DNA from: CAXQRU01 sp964226685
GTDB taxonomy: Bacteria; Pseudomonadota; Gammaproteobacteria; Pseudomonadales; Cellvibrionaceae
Direction: 5' to 3'
NCBI GenBank assembly: GCA_964226685.1
Contig: CAXQRU010000096.1
Coordinates: 1-11,531, forward strand
DNA length: 11,531 nucleotides
Positions 1 to 5,829 of this stretch are shown piece by piece. Under the pieces are notes generated by a model that was given only the letters and a program-made list of their open reading frames with translations, was not told where the DNA came from and did not search any database. Each line of letters opens with the position of its first letter. Positions within the stretch are counted from its first letter, which is position 1. Position numbers and translations under genes: made by a program.

Positions 1-22
1 CAGACGTGTGCTCTTCCGATCT
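1..22. other. Residual Illumina TruSeq adapter (not genomic)
   Basis: The first 22 bases match the 3' end of the standard Illumina TruSeq read-2 adapter, including the core GTGCTCTTCCGATCT. Genomic sequence appears to begin at about position 23. This marks the end of an assembled contig with incomplete adapter trimming and should be masked. It has no biological meaning. Confidence 0.96.
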
Positions 23-54
23 GTTAGAATGATTAACTAAGATTCTGTTTTCAT

Positions 55-63
55 TGCTATAAA
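55..63 (+). promoter_or_regulatory. Candidate extended -10 promoter for ppiC
   Basis: TGCTATAAA fits the extended -10 pattern TGnTATAAT with one mismatch, and extended -10 promoters do not need a good -35. Upstream, TTAACT at 33-38 is a poor -35 at a 19-bp spacing. Transcription would start near 70, giving a leader of about 75 nt before ppiC. The call rests on motif reading alone. Confidence 0.35.
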
Positions 64-145
64 CTAGTTTCATTGTTCGGCTCTTTTGCTTTTCTCGCGC
101 TCTGTATTTACAATGCGCATTCATTTATTTTTTAGGAATTATACT

Positions 146-427
146 ATGCCAACTGCAAGCGCAAGACATATACTCGTCTCAACAGAAGAACAGTGCAATA
201 CCTTGAAGCAAGAAATTGAAGCGGGTGCGAGCTTCGCTGAATTGGCGAAACAGCATTCTAGCTGTCCATCAGGTAAACAAGGCGGCGAATTGGGTACCTT
301 TCAACAAGGGCAAATGGTTCCCGAGTTTGATAAGGTGGTGTTTACTGCTGAGCCAAACACGGTTCAAGGCCCAGTGAAAACGCAGTTTGGTTATCATTTG
401 CTAGAAGTCACTGAGCGTTCTGAGTAA
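146..427 (+). CDS. ppiC: Peptidylprolyl isomerase PpiC (parvulin, single domain)
   Basis: A small cytoplasmic prolyl cis-trans isomerase of the parvulin (rotamase) family, which speeds up proline-limited folding. From the ATG at 146 the product is 93 aa, the same length as E. coli PpiC (Par10). It carries the family pattern: H8 in ARHILV, F30..L33A34 in the first helix, C40PSG43, GGELG at 46-50, the QGQMVPEFD stretch at 54-62 with M57 and F61, and TQFGYH at 79-84. The reading frame is open upstream to position 86, but the start at 146 is preferred because AGGA at 134-137 lies 8 nt before it and because the residues upstream have no counterpart in the family. It is monocistronic and faces rdgC. 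The protein is one domain with no signal peptide, unlike SurA or PpiD. Confidence 0.95.
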   Translation: MPTASARHILVSTEEQCNTLKQEIEAGASFAELAKQHSSCPSGKQGGELGTFQQGQMVPEFDKVVFTAEPNTVQGPVKTQFGYHLLEVTERSE

Positions 428-434
428 CCAAGTA

Positions 435-450
435 GGGCGCTGTGGCGCCC
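435..450. terminator. GC-rich hairpin between convergent ppiC and rdgC
   Basis: GGGCGC at 435-440 and GCGCCC at 445-450 form a perfect 6-bp stem with a TGTG loop in the 30-bp gap between two facing genes. Neither strand has a clear T-run directly after it, so it is not a classic intrinsic terminator. It may mark mRNA 3' ends for both genes or block 3' exonucleases. Confidence 0.4.
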
Positions 451-457
451 AAACTGT

Positions 458-1435
458 TTAAAAACTAACTTCCAGCTCGCTGGTATTCTCAGTTTTGCTC
501 ACCCTTGCAAGAATTTCTTCCACAGACTCTTGTTCTTGGCTGGTTCCGCCCAGGGCGGCGATTAATGCTTCGATAAAGCGGCTTAACTCCAAGCTCATGA
601 TTGAAAAATCCGTATCAAATTGCTGGCTCACATTTTCGCTATCAGCCTCTTGAGCTTGCTCGTAGATTTCATCGGCAAACTTGATTCTCTTAATCGCCAA
701 TTGGTCATCCAGCATAAATTCAATGCCGCCTTGCCATGATAGGCCCAGTTGCGTGGCGATCATGTCTGCCTGAAGGTGATTGTTGATCTCAGTTGATGTT
801 AAATCTTGATGCTTGCAGCGAATCGTGCTGCCAGCTTCTTTGGGGTCTGATAATTGGCACTCGCCACCAAACTCGAAGGGCGTCGGCGCCGCTCCGGCTA
901 TCAACCACTGAGTCATTGCTTTGTAGGGAAGCTGCTGACATTTAAGAGGCACTACAGGCAGGCTGCCAATGGATGATCGCAAGAGCGAGAGTAGCATTTC
1001 AGCCCTGTTGGCTGATGCGGCATCGACAATGATTAACTGCTCTTTGGGGGCAATGTAGGCGTACATACGGCTAGAGCGGCTAAAGGCCTTGGGTAGCAAC
1101 TCTAAAATGATCTCGTCTTTAATATCTTTGCGCTCTTTTGATCCAACATGGCGATCTTCTCGAAGTTTGATTTCCTCAATACGCTCTTTCAGCGCCTCAT
1201 TAACGACGGCTCCTGGTAGCACTTTCTCTTGTTTTTTTGCACAAATCATTAGATTCCCTAGCGCTGAGTGAACGTATTGATCTCCACCCTCGACGGGCGA
1301 TACCCATCCCATTTTCATCGGGTCTGTCTTTGAGCAGGGTGTGAAAGCTGCCTTTTCTAGAGCCTCATTAAGACTCTGGGCATCTATGTTGAACTCTGAT
1401 GTGAAGCGATAAATTCTTAAGTTTTTAAACCACAT
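458..1435 (-). CDS. rdgC: Recombination-associated protein RdgC
   Basis: RdgC is a nucleoid-associated protein that binds double-stranded DNA as a ring-shaped dimer and restrains RecA-promoted strand exchange; it also matters for replication restart in some mutants. The product is 325 aa (E. coli 303 aa) and matches along its whole length: MWFKNLRIYR at the N-terminus, AFTPC and KMGWV around 31-46, LLPKAFSR near 113-120, the DAASANRAE and LLRSSIGSLPVVPL stretches in the middle, KHQDLTSTEINNHL near 210, and FDTDFSIMSLELS near 275. About 25 extra residues at the C-terminus are acidic and probably a lineage-specific tail. The ATG at 1435 has a weak AAGAG site 7 nt upstream. It begins 10 bp after the stop of the HopJ-family gene, so the two are almost certainly co-transcribed. 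Confidence 0.96.
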   Translation of the reverse strand: MWFKNLRIYRFTSEFNIDAQSLNEALEKAAFTPCSKTDPMKMGWVSPVEGGDQYVHSALGNLMICAKKQEKVLPGAVVNEALKERIEEIKLREDRHVGSKERKDIKDEIILELLPKAFSRSSRMYAYIAPKEQLIIVDAASANRAEMLLSLLRSSIGSLPVVPLKCQQLPYKAMTQWLIAGAAPTPFEFGGECQLSDPKEAGSTIRCKHQDLTSTEINNHLQADMIATQLGLSWQGGIEFMLDDQLAIKRIKFADEIYEQAQEADSENVSQQFDTDFSIMSLELSRFIEALIAALGGTSQEQESVEEILARVSKTENTSELEVSF

Positions 1436-1445
1436 AGTGATACTC

Positions 1446-1790
1446 TTAAATCGATGTTAGTGGAAATTGCGCGAAGCTGATGGCGTCCCAACCATGCTGC
1501 ATAAACTGGCGGATATTTTGGTGATCCGATCCCTCTGGGTTTGAGAGCACATGATCTCGGTAAAAGTGACCAAAGCACGCTAAGGTCTGTTCGGGATTCA
1601 GTTTGTGAAGTATGCCAAAAGCAAAAATTTTGCAGGAGCCTTCGTTGGTGCCTTGCTCATTGGTCAAATCACCATTGGTGAAGGAGGTTGGTTGAAATTG
1701 GTAATTTTGATCGATGATGTCTATTACAGCATCAAATTCGACAATGTCGGGCTGCTCTTTTAGATGGTCTAATAATTGGTCAAGTAGCAT
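1446..1790 (-). CDS. HopJ type III effector family protein
   Basis: The 114-aa product matches the HopJ family (PF08888), named after a Pseudomonas syringae secreted protein but widespread in non-pathogenic proteobacteria. Diagnostic stretches are TNGDLTNEQGTNEGSCKIFAF around 38-58, LACFGHFYRDHVL around 70-82, NPEGSDHQNIRQFM around 84-97 and a final HGWDAISF. The molecular function is not known. It shows no signal peptide or membrane segment, and there are no type III secretion genes nearby, so 'effector' is probably a misleading inherited name here. The ATG at 1790 has only a weak purine-rich site. It is the first gene of a two-gene unit with rdgC and diverges from guaB. Confidence 0.85.
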   Translation of the reverse strand: MLLDQLLDHLKEQPDIVEFDAVIDIIDQNYQFQPTSFTNGDLTNEQGTNEGSCKIFAFGILHKLNPEQTLACFGHFYRDHVLSNPEGSDHQNIRQFMQHGWDAISFAQFPLTSI

Positions 1791-1814
1791 AGCGATTCTC
1801 GTGAAAAAGCCTGC

Positions 1815-1843
1815 ATCATAACGGATTATGACTTTTAGCTAAA
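1815..1843 (-). promoter_or_regulatory. Candidate promoter for hopJ-rdgC
   Basis: Read on the minus strand, TTTAGC (1843-1838) and TATGAT (1820-1815) are separated by 17 bp. The -10 matches 5 of 6 consensus bases, the -35 only 3 of 6. Transcription would start about 17 nt before the HopJ-family start codon. The -35 lies inside the inverted repeat at 1830-1846. Confidence 0.4.
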
Positions 1844-1846
1844 GTC
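1830..1846. repeat. Inverted repeat, possible operator between hopJ and guaB
   Basis: GACTTT (1830-1835) and AAAGTC (1841-1846) form perfect 6-bp arms around TAGCT. It overlaps the -35 of the candidate hopJ-rdgC promoter and lies 24 bp upstream of the guaB -35. The form suits a dimeric repressor site. It does not resemble the PurR box that controls guaBA in E. coli. Confidence 0.35.
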
Positions 1847-1869
1847 GCAGATAAAAGGCGTCAAGGCGG

Positions 1870-1898
1870 TTTACCCTTGACTCATAAAACCTTATAAT
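1870..1898 (+). promoter_or_regulatory. guaB promoter
   Basis: A perfect -10 (TATAAT, 1893-1898) follows a 17-bp spacer after TTTACC (1870-1875), a 4-of-6 -35. Expected start is near 1905, leaving a leader of about 43 nt. A better-looking TTGACT at 1877 is only 10 bp from the -10 and cannot serve as its -35. No PurR-type palindrome is visible. Confidence 0.65.
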
Positions 1899-1909
1899 AG
1901 CTCGCTTTT

Positions 1910-1927
1910 CTTGAGGCTCCTCTCAAG
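1910..1927 (+). promoter_or_regulatory. Hairpin in the guaB leader
   Basis: CTTGAG (1910-1915) pairs with CTCAAG (1922-1927), and a G-U pair can extend the stem to 7 bp with a CTCC loop. It sits between the expected transcription start and the guaB ribosome binding site (GAGG at 1938-1941). CCTC at 1919-1922 could instead pair with that GAGG. It has no T-run, so it is not a terminator. It may stabilise the 5' end or tune translation. Confidence 0.4.
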
Positions 1928-1947
1928 TTATACCTTCGAGGTTTTCT

Positions 1948-3420
1948 ATGTTGCGCATTAGCCAAGAAGCACTGACATTTGATGATGTACTACTCGTTCC
2001 CGGTTATTCGTCGGTAACGGCAAAAGATGTGTCTTTAAAAACCCAATTGACCCGAAAAATCAGCTTAAATATTCCCCTGGTTTCAGCGGCCATGGATACC
2101 GTCACCGAGTCACGCCTAGCCATTGCATTGGCCCAAGAGGGTGGCATTGGCATTATTCACAAGAGCATGAGCATTGAGCAGCAAGCCCTGGAGGTCCGAG
2201 CAGTCAAAAAATTTGAGGCCGGTGTGGTGAGAGATCCAATCACGATCGATGCGAAAGCGACCATCAGTGATTTGGTACATTTAACTCGTGTTAACCACAT
2301 CTCTGGCGTTCCGGTTTTAGAAAATGGTGAGTTGGTGGGGATTGTGACGGGACGAGATGTTCGTTTTGAAACTAATATGGATGCAACCGTTGCCTCGATC
2401 ATGACCCCCAAAGAAAAATTAGTCACAGTGGGCGAAAACGCAGAACCCGATGAAATTCGCGAATTATTGCACCGTCATCGCATTGAAAAGGTTTTGGTCG
2501 TTAATGAACAATTTGATTTGTGCGGTTTGATTACCGTTAAAGATATTGATAAAGCTGAGCGCTACCCTAATGCTTGTAAAGACCCAGAGGGCCGACTACG
2601 AGTGGGTGCTTCTGTAGGCACAAGCCCTGATACCGATGATCGAGTCGATGCCTTGGTTGATGCGGGTGTGGATGTATTGGTGGTGGATACGGCTCATGGG
2701 CATTCGCACAATGTGCTAGAGCGTATTCGTAAAATTAAAGCCAAATACCCAGATGTACAGGTGATTGGAGGCAATATTGCCACGGCTGAGGCCGCCATTG
2801 CATTGAAAGATGCGGGCGCCGATGCGGTTAAAGTGGGTATCGGGCCCGGTTCTATTTGTACCACTCGAATCGTCAGTGGAGTTGGAGTCCCTCAAATTTC
2901 GGCCATTGCCAACGTGGTTGAGGCTCTGAAAGATACCGATATTCCGGTTATTGCCGATGGTGGTATCCGCTTTTCAGGCGATGTCGCCAAGGCCATTGCA
3001 GCGGGTGCACACTCGGTCATGATGGGGTCGATGTTTGCCGGCACCGAAGAGGCGCCTGGTGAGGTCGAACTCTATCAGGGTAGAACCTACAAGTCCTATC
3101 GTGGTATGGGTTCCCTAGGAGCCATGTCGAAAACGCAGGGTTCATCCGATCGTTACTTCCAAGAGGGCAGTGCAGTTGAAAAGCTTGTGCCTGAAGGAAT
3201 TGAAGGGCGTGTGCCTTATAAAGGTTCGATCTCAGTGATTGTTCATCAATTGATGGGTGGGGTTCGTTCATCAATGGGTTATACCGGCTCTAAAGATATG
3301 ACGGCTATGCGTACTCAGCCAAACTTTGTGCGGGTGACGTCTGCCGGTATGAACGAGAGCCATGTACACGATGTTCAAATTACTAAAGAAGCTCCCAACT
3401 ACCCAATTGGTAGCCGATAA
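1948..3420 (+). CDS. guaB: IMP dehydrogenase GuaB
   Basis: Catalyses the NAD-dependent oxidation of IMP to XMP, the first committed step of guanine nucleotide synthesis, in the cytoplasm as a tetramer. The 490-aa product has the usual bacterial length. The N-terminus LTFDDVLLVPGYS is diagnostic. Residues of roughly 93-205 form the paired CBS (Bateman) domain that binds regulatory nucleotides. The catalytic loop GPGSICTTR places the nucleophilic cysteine at 304. The phosphate-binding IADGGIRFSGD stretch is near 330-342, the SSDRYFQ flap start is near 400, and the catalytic flap arginine is R421 in GRVPYKG. The ATG at 1948 has GAGG 6 nt upstream. It is first in the guaB-guaA-DUF3081 cluster, driven by the promoter at 1870-1898, and is followed directly by an intrinsic terminator. 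Confidence 0.98.
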   Translation: MLRISQEALTFDDVLLVPGYSSVTAKDVSLKTQLTRKISLNIPLVSAAMDTVTESRLAIALAQEGGIGIIHKSMSIEQQALEVRAVKKFEAGVVRDPITIDAKATISDLVHLTRVNHISGVPVLENGELVGIVTGRDVRFETNMDATVASIMTPKEKLVTVGENAEPDEIRELLHRHRIEKVLVVNEQFDLCGLITVKDIDKAERYPNACKDPEGRLRVGASVGTSPDTDDRVDALVDAGVDVLVVDTAHGHSHNVLERIRKIKAKYPDVQVIGGNIATAEAAIALKDAGADAVKVGIGPGSICTTRIVSGVGVPQISAIANVVEALKDTDIPVIADGGIRFSGDVAKAIAAGAHSVMMGSMFAGTEEAPGEVELYQGRTYKSYRGMGSLGAMSKTQGSSDRYFQEGSAVEKLVPEGIEGRVPYKGSISVIVHQLMGGVRSSMGYTGSKDMTAMRTQPNFVRVTSAGMNESHVHDVQITKEAPNYPIGSR

Positions 3421-3431
3421 ACTTATCTAAT

Positions 3432-3455
3432 GCCGCAGTTTTCTGCGGCTTTTTT
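3432..3455 (+). terminator. Intrinsic terminator between guaB and guaA
   Basis: GCCGCAG (3432-3438), a TTTT loop and CTGCGGC (3443-3449) form a perfect 7-bp GC-rich stem followed at once by six T residues (3450-3455). This is a classic Rho-independent terminator for plus-strand transcripts. It lies 11 nt after the guaB stop and its T-run ends 17 nt before the preferred guaA start. It probably gives partial termination, so guaA would be made from read-through or from a promoter inside guaB. Confidence 0.85.
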
Positions 3456-3472
3456 CTATTGGAATGACAAGC

Positions 3473-5047
3473 ATGCAAGATATCCACTCTCAACGAATCC
3501 TGATATTGGATTTTGGTTCGCAATACACTCAATTGATCGCTAGACGCGTGCGTGAAATTGGCATTTATTGCGAGATTAGAACTTTTGATATGACTCATGA
3601 AGAAATTATTGAGTTTGCTCCGAAGGGTATCATTCTCTCGGGTGGCCCAGAGTCGGTTGCCGCTGAGAATTCTCCAAAGCCTGACCCTAAAGTATTTGAG
3701 TGTGGCATTCCAGTCTTGGGGATTTGTTACGGCATGCAATTAATGGCTGCTCATTTTGGTGGAGAAGTCAGTGAGTCCAATGTGCGTGAGTTTGGTTATG
3801 CGCAAATCGCCATTAAAAACCCCAGTGATTTGTTGGTCGATATCAAAGACCATGTCGATCAACAGGGGCAGCCACTATTGGATGTTTGGATGAGTCATGG
3901 CGATAAAGTGACAAAAATGCCTGAGCAATTTGAGCTACTGGCTCAAACCAACTCTTGCCCTATCGCTGCGATGGCTTGGATAGAAAAACAATTTTACGGC
4001 ATTCAATTTCATCCAGAAGTAACTCATACGCTTCAGGGCAAGCGTATTTTGGAGCATTTCACTCAATCAATTTGTGGCTGCGAAGCGCTGTGGACGCCAG
4101 CCAATATCATTGATGATGCCATTGCCACCATAAGAGAGCAGGTGGGCAGTGATTCGGTGTTGCTAGGCTTGTCAGGTGGTGTCGACTCGTCCGTGGTGGC
4201 GGCCTTATTGCACAAAGCAATTGGCGATCAACTCACTTGCGTGTTTGTTGACAATGGTTTGTTGCGCAAGAATGAAGGCGACCAAGTCATGAACATGTTT
4301 GCCAAAAACATGGGCGTGAAAGTGATCCGAGCTGATGCCCAAGAACAATTTTTGAAGCGCTTAGAAGGCGTTAATGACCCAGAGCAAAAGCGCAAAATTA
4401 TTGGTAATACGTTTATCGATGTTTTTGATGACGAGTCCAGCAAACTGACCAATGTGAAATGGTTGGCTCAAGGCACCATTTATCCTGATGTGATCGAATC
4501 GGCCGCCAGTAAAACCGGCAAGGCGCATGTGATTAAGTCGCATCATAATGTTGGTGGTTTGCCAGAGCATATGAAGTTAAAACTGGTTGAGCCTTTGCGC
4601 GAGCTATTTAAGGATGAGGTGCGCAAGATTGGTGTCGAACTGGGTTTGCCTTTTGACATGGTATATCGTCATCCGTTCCCAGGGCCTGGTTTGGGTGTTC
4701 GAATATTGGGTGAGGTAAAAAAAGAATACGCCGATATTTTACGTGAGGCCGATGCGATTTTTATTGAAGAGTTACACAATGCTGATTGGTACCACAAAAC
4801 CAGCCAAGCCTTTGCGGTTTTTTTGCCGGTTAAGTCGGTTGGAGTAGTGGGAGATGGCCGGCGTTATGAGTGGGTAATTGCGTTAAGAGCGGTAGAGACG
4901 ATTGATTTTATGACAGCGAGGTGGGCACATTTGCCCTATGAGCTGCTTGAAAAAGTATCGAATCGAATCATTAATGAAATCAGTGGAGTATCTAGGGTCA
5001 CCTATGATGTCTCCAGTAAACCACCCGCCACGATTGAATGGGAATAG
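3473..5047 (+). CDS. guaA: GMP synthase (glutamine-hydrolysing) GuaA
   Basis: Converts XMP to GMP using ATP and ammonia from glutamine, the second step after GuaB. From 3473 the product is 524 aa (E. coli 525). The N-terminal class I glutamine amidotransferase domain (about 1-200) has RILILDFGSQYTQL, the nucleophile C85 in GICYGMQ, and the His/Glu pair in FHPEVTH near 180. The ATP-pyrophosphatase domain follows, with the PP-loop LSGGVDSSV near 233-241. The C-terminal dimerisation domain contains HPFPGPGLG and ends in KPPATIEWE. An in-frame ATG at 3464 would add three residues, but it has no binding site and GGA at 3461-3463 is well placed (9 nt) for the ATG at 3473, which also matches the E. 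coli start better. It follows guaB after a terminator hairpin. Confidence 0.97.
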   Translation: MQDIHSQRILILDFGSQYTQLIARRVREIGIYCEIRTFDMTHEEIIEFAPKGIILSGGPESVAAENSPKPDPKVFECGIPVLGICYGMQLMAAHFGGEVSESNVREFGYAQIAIKNPSDLLVDIKDHVDQQGQPLLDVWMSHGDKVTKMPEQFELLAQTNSCPIAAMAWIEKQFYGIQFHPEVTHTLQGKRILEHFTQSICGCEALWTPANIIDDAIATIREQVGSDSVLLGLSGGVDSSVVAALLHKAIGDQLTCVFVDNGLLRKNEGDQVMNMFAKNMGVKVIRADAQEQFLKRLEGVNDPEQKRKIIGNTFIDVFDDESSKLTNVKWLAQGTIYPDVIESAASKTGKAHVIKSHHNVGGLPEHMKLKLVEPLRELFKDEVRKIGVELGLPFDMVYRHPFPGPGLGVRILGEVKKEYADILREADAIFIEELHNADWYHKTSQAFAVFLPVKSVGVVGDGRRYEWVIALRAVETIDFMTARWAHLPYELLEKVSNRIINEISGVSRVTYDVSSKPPATIEWE

Positions 5048-5049
5048 TT

Positions 5050-5313
5050 ATGACTGAACTCATCAGTACTTCAGTGCTCTATGATGCTTTTGCGGTGATT
5101 ACACAAAAAGGTGAAAAAGTTGGTGATGCCTATATTTATCGAGGCATCACAGCGCAATCGTTTAATGATGGTTATGAATTGCTGATGAAAACTTCCAAGG
5201 CATCCATAACCCTTGGGTTTCACAATACCCAAAAGCATGAATGCGAGAGTATGGATGATTTCGAGCAGCTAGCTGATTCTTTGTCTAAGATTGCTATGGA
5301 ATCGGCGACTTAG
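5050..5313 (+). CDS. DUF3081-like small protein
   Basis: An 87-aa protein of unknown function. The layout resembles DUF3081 proteins of marine gammaproteobacteria: a helical start, then KGEKVGDAYIYRGIT, FNDGYELLM, a short strand pair ending in ITLGFHN, and a final amphipathic helix. I assign the family from memory of this pattern. The ATG at 5050 is preferred because GGGA at 5040-5043, inside the last guaA codons, lies 6 nt upstream. An ATG at 5038 would overlap guaA and lacks a site. The start is 2 bp after the guaA stop, so it is probably translationally coupled to guaA. The 3' end overlaps the convergent YgjV-family gene by 20 bp. No signal peptide or membrane segment is seen. Confidence 0.75.
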   Translation: MTELISTSVLYDAFAVITQKGEKVGDAYIYRGITAQSFNDGYELLMKTSKASITLGFHNTQKHECESMDDFEQLADSLSKIAMESAT

Positions 5314-5812
5314 GCGCTATATAAAGCCTATGCAGTAGAACGATGATATTAAAGGAGTTGTAGATCGTTCCAACAATACTGCCTACCAAAACTACGTAAA
5401 TAATTGAGAGTATTTCGGCGGTTAAAAACACCTTTCTCATCGTAATTGAGGTGCTATTAAATCTCAGCGTGGCGACCGTAAAAATAATGGAAGCCGCATA
5501 GGCGAGCACGATCAGCCAGCTATCATCACGATAAACCAGCTGCCAGTACATTGGTGCAAGATTTAAAATCACAAAGACAGCCGTAATTGTCCAATTATTA
5601 TATCTTAGTGAAACAATGTTTCTGATAACCGCTAAGCCACAACCAATGCTGGCGGCGAGCGCATCAATCAAAAAAAAGTGTGTCGACAAAAGTGCCATGG
5701 CAAAGCAGGTATATACCCTAAAAGACTGCATGCAATGCTGGCGGTAACCAGCAATGTTGCAGCAAAGGGCGCCCAAAGCAATGACTTCGGCAATGATTTT
5801 GGTTTCCAACAA
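5294..5812 (-). CDS. YgjV-family inner membrane protein
   Basis: A 172-aa polytopic membrane protein that resembles the Imp-YgjV family (PF10688), of unknown function. Hydrophobic segments lie at about 5-23, 33-52, 73-93, 97-115 and 128-150. Family-like features are the STHFFLIDALAASIGCGLAVIRNIVSLR region (about 43-70), where YgjV has a similar VHFFLLG...N-IR---LR pattern, and TMRKVF near 123. The start is a TTG at 5812, supported by an AGAGG site 5 nt upstream; no other start is available until about codon 28. It lies 17 bp after the rnb stop, so it is probably co-transcribed with rnb. Its 3' end runs 20 bp into the facing DUF3081-like gene. Confidence 0.8.
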   Translation of the reverse strand: MLETKIIAEVIALGALCCNIAGYRQHCMQSFRVYTCFAMALLSTHFFLIDALAASIGCGLAVIRNIVSLRYNNWTITAVFVILNLAPMYWQLVYRDDSWLIVLAYAASIIFTVATLRFNSTSITMRKVFLTAEILSIIYVVLVGSIVGTIYNSFNIIVLLHRLYIAPKSPIP

Positions 5813-5829
5813 TGTCGCCTCTTTATCAA

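Noticed and set aside
86..145. N-terminal extension of ppiC from position 86
   Set aside because: No ribosome binding site and no family match; the start at 146 gives the exact family length with AGGA 8 nt upstream.
1446..1790. HopJ-family gene as evidence of a type III secretion system
   Set aside because: No secretion, chaperone or effector genes are nearby, and the family is widespread in bacteria without such systems; it sits in an operon with rdgC.
1877..1898. TTGACT as the -35 of the guaB promoter
   Set aside because: Only 10 bp from the TATAAT, too short; TTTACC at 1870 gives the 17-bp spacing.
3383..3739. Minus-strand open frame across the guaB-guaA junction
   Set aside because: Antisense to two well-supported genes and a terminator, with no family resemblance; the same applies to the open frames antisense to guaB at 2157-2426 and 3017-3274.
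5311..5330. Hairpin TAGGC...GCCTA at the DUF3081/YgjV junction as a terminator
   Set aside because: Only 5 bp with a 10-nt loop and no T-run on either strand.
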